The notes under the pieces: model-generated
Told to the model about the DNA's origin: nothing
The model's input: only the letters and a program-made list of their open reading frames with translations
Database searches by the model: none
Part shown: in pieces, positions 53,827-62,667 of the stretch
Layout of the letters: every line of letters begins with the position of its first letter
How positions within the stretch are numbered: position 1 is the stretch's first letter
Assembly (NCBI RefSeq): GCF_022662105.1
Contig: NZ_JAKMCP010000001.1
Span: 62,001-126,000 of the forward strand
DNA: 64,000 nt
Origin: Aestuariivivens sediminis
GTDB lineage: Bacteria; Bacteroidota; Bacteroidia; Flavobacteriales; Flavobacteriaceae
Reading direction: 5' to 3'
Translations under genes and position numbers: made by a program

Positions 53827-54764
53827 TTTGACTCCTTGTTATAATTTAAATAAGTTGCTCCTGTTTGTCTATTCCTCTCAACACTCTTTAAAATATCTCG
53901 TTTTGCTTTCATAAAAAGTTGCTGCTCCTGTTTCAACCCTTTTAGGTGTTTAAATCTACCCATACACAAAGATTTGACCATTTGCTTATTGTAAGCAGAT
54001 ATCTTTTTGTTTAACAATGATACATCAAAAGTATTTACATTAGCCTGCTGTATTTTAAAATTCTTTAGTTTATGTTCATAATAAACCCTAGAAAAAGGTT
54101 TCATAGGCTTTGGTGGACGATCTTCTCTATCATGAATAACCTTAGCCTGCGGCAGTACTCCTATATGTCCACCATGAAACAACACCCGTTGACAATAATT
54201 CTCATCCTCTCCATAATGAAAAAAAATGGGGTCGAAACCACCCACCATTTGCAAACAGGTCCTAGAAAGCAACCAAGCCGCAGCATTTACAAAAGGCACA
54301 TCGTACACCTCTTGTATCGTATTACTTAAAACAAAATCGGAATAGAACGTAGGTGATTTATCATAAGTCATATAATACGAAAACTGTTTATCCAACCTTT
54401 TTTTATCTGGAGTTATATGTAAAGGACTCACAATCCAATAATTGGAATTTACTTTTTGAAATGCTACCAAGCGTTCCAATGCATTATCTTCCAAATAGGC
54501 ATCTTGATTCAATAAAAATACGCTCTCTGCTCCTTGGTTTAAGGCATAACGAATACCTATATTATTAGCTTGACCAAACCCTAAATTTTCAGTTTGCTTG
54601 ATTAAGCTTACCTTAGGATATCCTTTTTCAATAAGGGAAACAGTACCATCGGTTGAGGCGTTATCTACGACCACTACAGGATAATCTCCACAGCTTTCCA
54701 AGCAACGTCTTAACCACGAAGTCCCATTATATGCAACAATTACTATGTAAACAAGCTCGTTCAC
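53823..54764 (-). CDS. Glycosyltransferase family 2 (rhamnosyltransferase-like)
   Basis: This 313-residue GT-A protein opens YIVIVAYNGTSWLRRCLESC and has VFLLNQDAYLEDNALERLV (about 81-99) with the Q-D metal site. WLLSRTCLQMVGGFDPIFFHYGEDENYCQRV is a rhamnosyltransferase-type C-terminal block, quoted only as a landmark at about 165-195. It would act on the cytoplasmic glycan. It overlaps both neighbours by 4 nt, an arrangement suggesting translational coupling with the sulfotransferase and the other GT2. Confidence 0.85.
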   Translation of the reverse strand: MNELVYIVIVAYNGTSWLRRCLESCGDYPVVVVDNASTDGTVSLIEKGYPKVSLIKQTENLGFGQANNIGIRYALNQGAESVFLLNQDAYLEDNALERLVAFQKVNSNYWIVSPLHITPDKKRLDKQFSYYMTYDKSPTFYSDFVLSNTIQEVYDVPFVNAAAWLLSRTCLQMVGGFDPIFFHYGEDENYCQRVLFHGGHIGVLPQAKVIHDREDRPPKPMKPFSRVYYEHKLKNFKIQQANVNTFDVSLLNKKISAYNKQMVKSLCMGRFKHLKGLKQEQQLFMKAKRDILKSVERNRQTGATYLNYNKESK

Positions 54765-55645
54765 CTACGCCATAATTTAGATTTCAAGCGGAAAACTTTA
54801 TCTAGCCACCTATACCGTTTTCTCAATAGCTGGAGTTGCTTCTTTCTCCCTAAATACCAAAAATAGTCATTTTCAATAAGCTCAAAATATGTGGTATAGT
54901 CAGCTGCATCCTTTCCTTTATTCAGTTGCGTAGCTTGATTGGAATGCAACCTAAATTTACATAACGCGACGTTGATTATCACAATTTCTTCTTGTTTTAA
55001 AATCCTATTACAAAATTCATAATCCAAAACCTGTTTTAAATCCTCCCTAAACCACCCTACTTTATCAATCAGATTTTTTCTAAAAATGAAAGTGGTAGGT
55101 TCACCTATTTTATTTAATGGAGACATTAAAAACGTGGGGGATTTAAAAATACTTTTATCCAAAACCATGGCATTCCCATCATTCTGTTTATAATACGCTA
55201 TATTTTTTTGCAAATCACCATATTTTTTAAGCCATTCTTGTAATTCAGAAGTTTCATTTTCAAAAGATATGATAAACTCCCGCTTACAAGCTACAAGACC
55301 TAGTCCCTTTTTGCTTTCTATAACCTTAACCATTTCCTCTACACAAATTGGTAGCAGCACATCATCTTGAAATAAAAATTTTATATACTTCCCTTTGGCC
55401 TGTTTTACACAATGGTTCCAATTTGCACCGATACCCCTAGGTTGATGATGGTAGATGTAGATGGGTGTTTTGGTCTTGGCCTTATACCCTTCAACAATCT
55501 CCAAAGTATCGTCTTTTGATGCGTCGTCACTCACCACAATCTCAAGATTAGTATAGGTTTGAGCAAGGGCACTTTCCATGGTTTCAGCTATATAAGTAGC
55601 TCCATTAAAGGTAGGGATACATATTGAAACTAAAGGCTTAATCAT
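54761..55645 (-). CDS. Glycosyltransferase family 2
   Basis: This 294-residue GT-A protein starts LVSICIPTFNGATYIAETME and has the metal-binding Q-D-D in KFLFQDDVLLPI (about 89-100). GIGANWNHCVKQAKGKYIK marks the donor region. A segment rich in Lys and Arg ends the protein. It overlaps the downstream GT2 gene by 4 nt and the upstream WbsX-like gene by 8 nt. Confidence 0.88.
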   Translation of the reverse strand: MIKPLVSICIPTFNGATYIAETMESALAQTYTNLEIVVSDDASKDDTLEIVEGYKAKTKTPIYIYHHQPRGIGANWNHCVKQAKGKYIKFLFQDDVLLPICVEEMVKVIESKKGLGLVACKREFIISFENETSELQEWLKKYGDLQKNIAYYKQNDGNAMVLDKSIFKSPTFLMSPLNKIGEPTTFIFRKNLIDKVGWFREDLKQVLDYEFCNRILKQEEIVIINVALCKFRLHSNQATQLNKGKDAADYTTYFELIENDYFWYLGRKKQLQLLRKRYRWLDKVFRLKSKLWRR

Positions 55646-56702
55646 TTTGCTCTAAGGCTTTTTTAGTAGCCTCTAAATAAGCTCTACCATATTTAATACA
55701 GGGCTCCAAATGGTTTCCCTCCGCCCATTCATTCATAGCGTTGATAAATACAAAATTTTCCTCTTTAGAATAAGGTTTAAAATGCGTAACAATATGGTGC
55801 AACCATTTGTAATACAATTCAGGACTACTACCTATGCATATTGTACCTTCTTTTCCTTTTCTAGCAGTATTATCCCATGATGGGGTAACACATCTAAATA
55901 ATTTGAAATCTGGTTTAGGTCTAGACATGATAGTTGACACAGCACTCTTAAAATCTCTAAAGTCAAACGTTTTTTTAAACCCTTTTTTCTCCAAAAATGA
56001 TTTAGGCACTCTCTGTTTTAAAACCATATGAGGTGAAAATTCAATAGTAGCGTCAAAATCATAAGCATTAGGATCAACAGATCTGTTAAAGCTCTCAATA
56101 ACAATTAAATACAAATTTGGAAAACCATATTCTTCCTTTGCAATTTGTCGCCATAGTTCTCCTGTTTGCTTTAAATCAGGGAACTGTCTATGATCATAAA
56201 CAGAAAATACTGGGCATCCATTAACCTTTATACAACGCTCATCAGAAAACACATTTTCACATAACCAACGTATATGTTCCATATCGTCATCAAGCCTATA
56301 TTCCTGCTTCATTAAAACTTCGTTCTCTTTACCATCCCAGCGTCGGGTCCAGTTTTCATTGGCCCAACACAACATAAAAGGCATATCCAAATCCTTTTGT
56401 GCCAACATTCCATCTATAGGTTCATCCAACAAGCGCTTACCATTAAACCAATAGTGATAATAACAAAACCCATGTATTCCATATTCTTTTGCTAAATCAG
56501 CTTGTGCTTTTCTGGCTTCAGGAAGCCTTAGGTCGTAAAATCCTAAATCAGTAGGTAATTGAGGTTGGTAATGCCCTTTAAACAAAGGTTTAGCCCTCGT
56601 AACATTGGTCCATTCAGTAAAGCCTTTACCCCACCAAACATCATTTTCAGGAATGGGATGATATTGTGGTAGTACAAAAGCTATTGGTCTTAATTTACTC
56701 AT
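55638..56702 (-). CDS. WbsX-like GH99-type glycan protein
   Basis: This 354-residue protein opens PIAFVLPQYHPIPENDVWWG and has FTEWTNVTRAKPLFKGHYQP, with the YGIHGFCYYHYWFNGKRLL block (about 73-91). It also has the late EWAEGNHLEPC segment (about 323-333). These are hallmarks of the WbsX/GH99-like (PF14307) family found in O-antigen and capsule loci. The role is uncertain: relatives are fused to or next to rhamnan synthesis glycosyltransferases, and the GH99 fold suggests glycan trimming or transfer. It starts 1 nt into the stop of the methyltransferase gene upstream. Confidence 0.9.
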   Translation of the reverse strand: MSKLRPIAFVLPQYHPIPENDVWWGKGFTEWTNVTRAKPLFKGHYQPQLPTDLGFYDLRLPEARKAQADLAKEYGIHGFCYYHYWFNGKRLLDEPIDGMLAQKDLDMPFMLCWANENWTRRWDGKENEVLMKQEYRLDDDMEHIRWLCENVFSDERCIKVNGCPVFSVYDHRQFPDLKQTGELWRQIAKEEYGFPNLYLIVIESFNRSVDPNAYDFDATIEFSPHMVLKQRVPKSFLEKKGFKKTFDFRDFKSAVSTIMSRPKPDFKLFRCVTPSWDNTARKGKEGTICIGSSPELYYKWLHHIVTHFKPYSKEENFVFINAMNEWAEGNHLEPCIKYGRAYLEATKKALEQND

Positions 56703-57481
56703 TATAGTTTCTTTTTCTGAACAATAATTTCGATATATTCAGCTCTAATACCTTGTGATAAATCGTTTAAATAAATAATTTCACAATCGGCTTCGGTATG
56801 TGTTTCTATAAAATGTTTTATGTCATATCCCCAACGAAAAGTAACAGGTGAGCCTTTTTCATCTATAGGATTACTATGCCATTCTGGTTCAAATAAAAAA
56901 TTAGGCTGTCCATCTTCTCCTTTAATCGCCCAACGTTGTGTAGGCTTGTGTTTATTAACCAATGGAACAGAAAAAATGTGGGCTCCTCCAGGTTTTAAGG
57001 TACGGTATATTTCTTTAAAAGCTCTGTCTGGTTCATATACATGCTCCATAACATCAGAGGTTATCACCAAATCAAACATTCTATCTTCAAAAGTCTGTTG
57101 TTCCAAATCTTCATTTCTAAATCCTTTAACTAAAGCACCTCGCTTTTGGTTTGGAAAAAATTGGGATATAGTATAGTACTTACAATGCTGTTTTAAACTA
57201 ACACTATGCCCTCTATTACTTGGAGATGACTCGTGAATATGTAAATCTTTCCAGTAGGGATACATCGTTTGTATAACATACATTAAAGCTCGTTCTCTTG
57301 GCAAACTGCTACAATTACTACATGTAAAGTGATCGCGCAACCACGGGTCATGCGATATAAATACCACTTCCTGTTCACAACAAGGACAAAAACCTGGTTG
57401 TTTGAAAAAGAAATGACCTAAATTATTTTCATAAATTTCTGCTATTGTAGCCTTTATTTTATTTTTAATTTTTTTAATCAA
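56702..57481 (-). CDS. SAM methyltransferase with N-terminal zinc-ribbon-like Cys pairs
   Basis: This 259-residue protein has two Cys pairs, FCPCCEQ (about 32-38) and FTCSNCSS (about 53-60), that look like a zinc ribbon. A methyltransferase domain follows, with VITSDVMEHVYEPDRAFKEIY (about 138-158) and LKPGGAHIFSVPL. The classic glycine-rich loop is weak: no clear D-x-G-x-G-x-G is seen. It overlaps the WbsX-like gene by 1 nt. Wzm/Wzt-linked loci often contain a methyltransferase that caps the chain, so it is one of several candidates for chain-end control. Confidence 0.8.
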   Translation of the reverse strand: MIKKIKNKIKATIAEIYENNLGHFFFKQPGFCPCCEQEVVFISHDPWLRDHFTCSNCSSLPRERALMYVIQTMYPYWKDLHIHESSPSNRGHSVSLKQHCKYYTISQFFPNQKRGALVKGFRNEDLEQQTFEDRMFDLVITSDVMEHVYEPDRAFKEIYRTLKPGGAHIFSVPLVNKHKPTQRWAIKGEDGQPNFLFEPEWHSNPIDEKGSPVTFRWGYDIKHFIETHTEADCEIIYLNDLSQGIRAEYIEIIVQKKKL

Positions 57482-57486
57482 TCTAA

Positions 57487-58167
57487 TTATAATATTTTTT
57501 TAATAGAATACCATCCTTGCCTATTATCTTGAAAAGTATATCCAAAATTGTCTATGTCCATTTTAAATTTAGATTCAACAAGTTTTTTATTAGAGTTACT
57601 ATAAAACAACGAGTAGTCTCGTTTTCGATTACTTTTATTCTGATGTTCGCCAAATGATTTTGCTTTTCCTATATTCTCCAATATTTGATTTATATCTTCA
57701 GAGAAATTTTCAAATCTTCCAATAAAATCTAATGAATATTTCCCTTTATTATCAAAAAAACTTGACTGAGGCAATAAATGATCCCCTAAATACTGACTAT
57801 TAGAATGGTCATTAAAAATATTGTAAAACTCTTTGCATTTATTTAGATAGTCTTTAAAACTACCTTTAACATTAGCAAAATCCTGAACCCATAAATAATC
57901 AGAATAGGCCCGATCCCAAGGGTTTCTAACAAAAGTGAACTTATAATAAGTATCCCATTGTTCTTTTGTAACCAAACCTGTATCTAACAATTGCTTTGCC
58001 GTAGCGTGTTGCATATGTATTTGCCGTTCAGGACACCAACCAAATAAAATCTCATAATTTGGCACATCTTGATAAAAAACTGTGTTTGGATTAAAAAAAG
58101 TATAAATGCTCATCCCGCCAGTTTTGGGAATGTGTATAAATATGCATTTATGTTTATGGGATATCAT
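57487..58167 (-). CDS. Sulfotransferase family 2-like protein
   Basis: This 226-residue protein opens KHKCIFIHIPKTGGMSIYTFF (K15-G18, the PAPS P-loop) and has FTFVRNPWDRAYSDYLWVQDF (about 87-106) as the 3'-phosphate region. The layout is the Sulfotransfer_2 (carbohydrate) family. The gene is markedly A+T-rich. It is 5 nt after the methyltransferase gene upstream, with which it may have entered the locus. Confidence 0.87.
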   Translation of the reverse strand: MISHKHKCIFIHIPKTGGMSIYTFFNPNTVFYQDVPNYEILFGWCPERQIHMQHATAKQLLDTGLVTKEQWDTYYKFTFVRNPWDRAYSDYLWVQDFANVKGSFKDYLNKCKEFYNIFNDHSNSQYLGDHLLPQSSFFDNKGKYSLDFIGRFENFSEDINQILENIGKAKSFGEHQNKSNRKRDYSLFYSNSNKKLVESKFKMDIDNFGYTFQDNRQGWYSIKKIL

Positions 58168-58170
58168 AAA

Positions 58171-59076
58171 TTAAATAGCTTTTTGAATAATGATTATGTC
58201 TTGGAAAAACACACTTGGTATTTCTTTCCAGTTTCCTGGATAATATTCTATTAATTTCAATCCACTTTCTTTTAATAGCATCGCAATTCCACCTTCAGTA
58301 ACTCCAATAGCTTTTTCAGGTACATCCAATATAGAAGGATAAAACCATTCCTTTGATTCATAAGCACTTTTATCAAAAATCCATTCAAGTTGTGAAGTAG
58401 AATGGTATTTTCCTTTTATATTTTTCCTTACACTTAAACTTTTTCTATATAAATCATCCAAATAGAAAAAAGTAATTATAGCTTTACCATTTTTTTTAAG
58501 AACTCTTTTAATTTCTTTGAAATAAAATAAAGCATCATTCTCATTTAAATGAGTCCAAACAGATAATGCAGTGATTAAATCAATAGAATTATTATTAATA
58601 TCCCATTTTACATTAGTCTTTAGTTGATTGTTGGCATATAAAGCATTATTAGCATCAATATGCTTGAAAATAAAATTTGGATGAGTATAATAATTTTTAC
58701 AAAAATCAATTTCTTTTCTATTTATATCTATCCCAAGATAAAATCCATCACCTTCTATAAAATTTTGAGCTGCCATAGACAGCAAACCTGAACCACAACC
58801 GATATCTAATATTTTATTTGCTTCTTTCTTTTCAAGCTGTTGATAAATTAAAGTTTGAAAAATTCCAATTACGTGAGCCCATTCTGCATAAGAATTTTTT
58901 CCACCTGTTCTATGGATTCTATATGGGATATTTTGAATATTATTTGTTCTGTAAACTTGTTTTTTATCTTCTTGTAAAAACAATTTATCCAAATCAATTT
59001 TTGGGTTGACTTTAATTTTTTTCTTATTAGGAATATCTGAACCAAAGTATCTATTTAATCTTTCTTTAAATGTCAT
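58171..59076 (-). CDS. Class I SAM-dependent methyltransferase
   Basis: This 301-residue protein has the canonical SAM loop NKILDIGCGSGLLSMAAQNF (about 86-105), GIDINRKEIDF and LITALSVWTHLNENDALFYF with LKKNGKAIITFFY. It is a Methyltransf_25/11-type enzyme. The N-terminal 80 residues are lysine-rich and not recognised. It follows the wzt gene at 25 nt. The substrate may be the glycan end or a sugar. Confidence 0.85.
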   Translation of the reverse strand: MTFKERLNRYFGSDIPNKKKIKVNPKIDLDKLFLQEDKKQVYRTNNIQNIPYRIHRTGGKNSYAEWAHVIGIFQTLIYQQLEKKEANKILDIGCGSGLLSMAAQNFIEGDGFYLGIDINRKEIDFCKNYYTHPNFIFKHIDANNALYANNQLKTNVKWDINNNSIDLITALSVWTHLNENDALFYFKEIKRVLKKNGKAIITFFYLDDLYRKSLSVRKNIKGKYHSTSQLEWIFDKSAYESKEWFYPSILDVPEKAIGVTEGGIAMLLKESGLKLIEYYPGNWKEIPSVFFQDIIIIQKAI

Positions 59077-59101
59077 TACTCTTTATACAAATTAATTTCA
59101 A

Positions 59102-60325
59102 TTAATCTAAATTAATATTTTCATAGGTTGTGGGTAAAAAAAATGTGGGCCAAACATCTTCTTGGTGCAATACTTGAAAACTTAGCGCAGATTTTATTCG
59201 AATATATGGTTCTTTTGTATAAGCTTTACAAATTAAAAGATCAACAGTATAGATCCCTTTTGACAAATTTATTTTTTCGTGTATGATTTTAAAATTCAAA
59301 TAATTATCCCTTTGTAAATCTTCCTTAACAAGTTCTATTTGTTTTAAATAAGCAACTGGCCGCTGTTCTTTATCAAAGAGTAACAAAATCACCCATGGCA
59401 TTTCCTTAAGGTCCAAAAGTTGAAATTTGACATTAATACATAAGGAATCATTCCAATTCAATTGAGATATACCATGACTATATTTTCTTGCATTTAAGAT
59501 TTTTACATGTTCAACCACCACAGATTGGTCATCAAACAAAATGCCGCTTTCATTGTTTGCAAAACGCATATAATATAAATCAATAGCCTTAGCCACATCA
59601 TCCCCCTGAAAAATAGAATTGCCCCTATCCATCAAAATTATTTGATTACACATTCGATTAACCATGGGCATACTATGGGATACAAATATAACAGCTGTTT
59701 TGGGCAAAATATTATCGATGGTTTTAAAGCACTTGAGTACAAAACCTAAATCCCCTACTGCCAACACCTCATCAATGATCAACACATCGGGTTCCATTTG
59801 GGCGGCCACGGCAAAGCCCAAACGTACTTTCATCCCGCTACTGTAATGTTGTACGGGCATATCGATAAACTCCTCCAACTCAGCAAAGGCGATGATGGCC
59901 TCCAACTTGGCATCAATCTCTTTACGGCTAAATCCTAAAATGGCCCCATTGTTATAAATATTTTCACGGCCACTTAAAATGGGGTTAAAGCCCACGCCCA
60001 GTTCAATAAGGGCACCAACACGGCCTCTAATGGTCACTTTTCCGGCATCGGGCATGATAAGACCATTGAGGATCTTCAATAAAGTAGATTTTCCAGCGCC
60101 ATTATGCCCTATCAAACCCAAACATTCCCCACGGCGTACCTCAAAGCTCACATCTTTCACGGCCCAGAACTCCTTGGGGCGCAACAAACGTTCATGTTGG
60201 TTACCACGCACATTCGAAATAAGATCCTTCACCCCATACCACAAACTGGTCTTCAAGTCCTTACAGAACTTTTTGCTCAAACCTTCAACTTTTACTAGTA
60301 TGTCATCATGATCTTTCATGTTCAA
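59102..60325 (-). CDS. wzt: Polysaccharide ABC transporter ATPase with C-terminal carbohydrate-binding domain (Wzt)
   Basis: This 407-residue protein has an ATPase domain (about 1-250) with Walker A GHNGAGKST (residues 73-81), signature HYSSGMKVRLGFA and Walker B VLIIDEVLAVGD. A C-terminal beta-rich domain (about 260-407) matches the Wzt-C type that recognises the finished end of an O-polysaccharide. This part has no ATPase motifs. With Wzm it exports polysaccharide made in the cytoplasm. The C-terminal extension implies a chain with a specific end modification, so a methyl or other cap is likely. It is followed by an AT-rich methyltransferase and sulfotransferase. Confidence 0.93.
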   Translation of the reverse strand: MNMKDHDDILVKVEGLSKKFCKDLKTSLWYGVKDLISNVRGNQHERLLRPKEFWAVKDVSFEVRRGECLGLIGHNGAGKSTLLKILNGLIMPDAGKVTIRGRVGALIELGVGFNPILSGRENIYNNGAILGFSRKEIDAKLEAIIAFAELEEFIDMPVQHYSSGMKVRLGFAVAAQMEPDVLIIDEVLAVGDLGFVLKCFKTIDNILPKTAVIFVSHSMPMVNRMCNQIILMDRGNSIFQGDDVAKAIDLYYMRFANNESGILFDDQSVVVEHVKILNARKYSHGISQLNWNDSLCINVKFQLLDLKEMPWVILLLFDKEQRPVAYLKQIELVKEDLQRDNYLNFKIIHEKINLSKGIYTVDLLICKAYTKEPYIRIKSALSFQVLHQEDVWPTFFLPTTYENINLD

Positions 60326-60369
60326 TATAAACCTCTTAAAATCTAACTTTTAAAATCTAAGCTTATTAT

Positions 60370-61206
60370 TTAACGTTCTACAATGATAGGGATGGACAAA
60401 CGGTAAAACACCAATCCTATCACAAATAAAGGGATACAACAGCCCATAACAACTAAAAAATAACTTAAGTGTTCCGGATGCTGGCCCGTAACAAAATCCC
60501 GCGTAGTTAAAATAATAGGGGTTAAGGGGTTATAGGTCATTACCATTTTCATAACACCGTCTTTGGGGATAGCATACACTACAGGAGTGACATACATTAA
60601 AAACGTAAGTCCAAAGCTGATGAGTTTCCCAATATCCTTATAGAGCATTCCAAAAGGGGTAATAAATAACCCAATGGCAGTGCCTATAAGGACGGCCCCC
60701 AATAAAATAAAAGGAAACAATAAAAGGCTCCAGTGAAAACCAATACCAAATGCAAACACAAAAACAACTAATAATAACACCTTAATGGCACTGTTAAATA
60801 ACAATTTATAAATTCCTGAAATTACAAGGGCTTCCTTGGGAAAATTAAGTTTTGTCAAAAGTCCTTTGGCACTATTCGTACTGGCCATGGGTGCATTAAT
60901 GGAATCAGTGATAATGGACCAGATCAGCGTCCCTGCAAAAGCATACACGGGATAAGGAATACCAGTTGGACTCAACCGCACTGTACCCGAATTTTTTAAT
61001 AAAATCCAAACCAAAGCTGTGACCAAAGGGGTGATAAACGCCCACAAAATTCCTAAATACGATTGCCGGTATTGGGCACTGATATCACGTATGGCTAGCT
61101 GCTTGGACAAAAACCGTGAAGCATAGATATCGTGTAAAGACGCTTTTAAAAGTTTTCCAAAATGTAAGCGGTTTTCCTTTTGATAAACACGGGTTTCTAA
61201 AGCCAT
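60370..61206 (-). CDS. wzm: Polysaccharide ABC transporter permease (Wzm)
   Basis: This 278-residue protein has six hydrophobic segments in the ABC-2/Wzm arrangement. It begins with an amphipathic stretch and RDISAQYRQSYLGILWAFITPL, and has GIPYPVYAFAGTLIWSII (about 83-100) and PLTPIILTTRDFVTG. It makes the membrane channel for the polymer with Wzt, which lies 44 nt downstream. The pair argues for ABC-dependent export of a cytoplasmically completed glycan. A 433-nt gap is upstream. Confidence 0.93.
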   Translation of the reverse strand: MALETRVYQKENRLHFGKLLKASLHDIYASRFLSKQLAIRDISAQYRQSYLGILWAFITPLVTALVWILLKNSGTVRLSPTGIPYPVYAFAGTLIWSIITDSINAPMASTNSAKGLLTKLNFPKEALVISGIYKLLFNSAIKVLLLVVFVFAFGIGFHWSLLLFPFILLGAVLIGTAIGLFITPFGMLYKDIGKLISFGLTFLMYVTPVVYAIPKDGVMKMVMTYNPLTPIILTTRDFVTGQHPEHLSYFLVVMGCCIPLFVIGLVFYRLSIPIIVER

Positions 61207-61639
61207 TGGGGTAATATGATGTTATAACTCTGGCTAAGATAGCAAATGCGCTTGAAAACAACCAACAACCTTTAATTTTAAAATAATAAACTTAAAACGT
61301 TTTGTCATCTTGAAAATGTCCTCTTGAGCCTAGTTTATCCCGAGCTTGATGAAGAGTGGAAGGTTTGTTTCTGGATCTAATAAACTTAAAAACAAAATCA
61401 AAAACCTGTCAATTTTAGGAAATAAGGTGCAAAAAAAGGCCTCTAAGATCTGGCAGGCGAGCGTCAATGATTTAAAGAGGACGTAAAAAAAGAAATGTTG
61501 TTTGAGTCAGAATGATGCGTTCATTTATTTTAGGTCTCAAAAATCTAATTGAGCGCCAAAGATCGAAAGGCTAAACCTTTTTGGTTCTTTTGCGGCAATG
61601 GGAAATAGAAGAGAATAAAATAATAATGAAAAAAATAAT
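61207..61639. other. 433-nt gap without a convincing gene
   Basis: The gap lies between the wzm start and the epimerase stop. It is A+T-rich. The part at about 61560-61612 (CCAAAGATCGAAAGGCTAAA, then TTTTTGGTTCTTTTGCGGCA) looks like a flavobacterial dispersed repeat tail or a decayed element, but I found no second copy in this window. No terminator hairpin with a T run is convincing. A wzm promoter should be here or within the epimerase gene. Confidence 0.6.
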
Positions 61640-62620
61640 TTAGTGATTAAAATACTCCCAAGTCCGTTTCAACCCTTCCTTAACCCCAACCTCAGGCGCA
61701 AACTGAAGCAACCGCTTCGCCTTCGAAACATCCGCTAAACTATCCCGTACATCCCCTACCCGCTCCGGTCCATAAACAGGCTCAAGATCCGATTGGGCAG
61801 CAGTGCGTAAAGTATCCCACAACGCATTGACACTGATACGCTCGCCACAGGCGATATTGAACACTTCATTAGAAGCCTCCTCATCCGCAAAAAAGGATAT
61901 GATATTGGCCTGTACCGCATTATCCACATAGGTAAAATCCCGGGTCTGTTTCCCATCCCCATGAATGGTGGGGGCCTTCCCCTCCCTTAAGGCCTGCATA
62001 AATAATGGAATGACCGCCGCATAAGGGCCCTTAGGACTTTGCCCCGGTCCGAACACGTTAAAATAACGTAGGCCAATGGTATCGGTACCATAAGTATGGG
62101 CAAACACCCCGGCATACAATTCATTCACATATTTCGTTACGGCATAAGGTGATAAGGGTTTACCAATCACGCCCTCCCTCTTGGGTAATGTGGTATTATT
62201 CCCATAGGTGGAACTGGAGGCCGCATATACCATACGTTTTACATGAGGGCTTTCCTTTAAAGCGATCATCATGTTTAAAAAACCGGTAATATTAACGGCA
62301 TGTGTCGTGGCCGGATCTTCAATAGAACGCGGCACCGAACCCAAGGCCGCTTGATGGCTCACATAATCCATACCCATCAATGCTTGCTTACAGGTGTCCA
62401 GATCCCGTATATCCCCTTCCAAAAGTTCAAAATTGGCGCATTCCAGAAAGGGTTGGACATTTTCCTTATATCCGGTAGAAAAATTATCCAACACACGAAC
62501 GCGCTTGGCTTTATACCTTAGCAAATACGACACCACGTTTGATCCAATAAAACCAGCCCCTCCGGTAACTAAAAATGAATACGGGCTTAAATCCTGATCG
62601 TGATATGGGGTGTTGTACAT
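61640..62620 (-). CDS. UDP-sugar 4-epimerase (WbpP-like SDR)
   Basis: This is 326 residues from the ATG at 62620 (334 from the ATG at 62644). It is an extended SDR protein with NAD motif VTGGAGFIGSN, the AALGSVPRSIEDP segment that marks the WbpP/UDP-GlcNAc 4-epimerase group, catalytic Ser-Ser-Ser-x-Tyr in AASSSTYG and Y-x3-K in YAVTKYVNEL. It would interconvert UDP-GlcNAc and UDP-GalNAc or their uronic acid forms, feeding the locus with donor sugar. It follows the Wzc-type gene closely. No other nucleotide-sugar enzyme is in the window. Confidence 0.9.
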   Translation of the reverse strand: MYNTPYHDQDLSPYSFLVTGGAGFIGSNVVSYLLRYKAKRVRVLDNFSTGYKENVQPFLECANFELLEGDIRDLDTCKQALMGMDYVSHQAALGSVPRSIEDPATTHAVNITGFLNMMIALKESPHVKRMVYAASSSTYGNNTTLPKREGVIGKPLSPYAVTKYVNELYAGVFAHTYGTDTIGLRYFNVFGPGQSPKGPYAAVIPLFMQALREGKAPTIHGDGKQTRDFTYVDNAVQANIISFFADEEASNEVFNIACGERISVNALWDTLRTAAQSDLEPVYGPERVGDVRDSLADVSKAKRLLQFAPEVGVKEGLKRTWEYFNH

Positions 62621-62667
62621 GTTATTGTATCTCTTACAAGTCAATCTATTCCTCCTTTATGGAGCCA

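Noticed and set aside
61207-61639. Possible gene between wzm and the epimerase.
   Set aside because: All frames are short or interrupted. Only a dispersed-repeat-like tail is visible.
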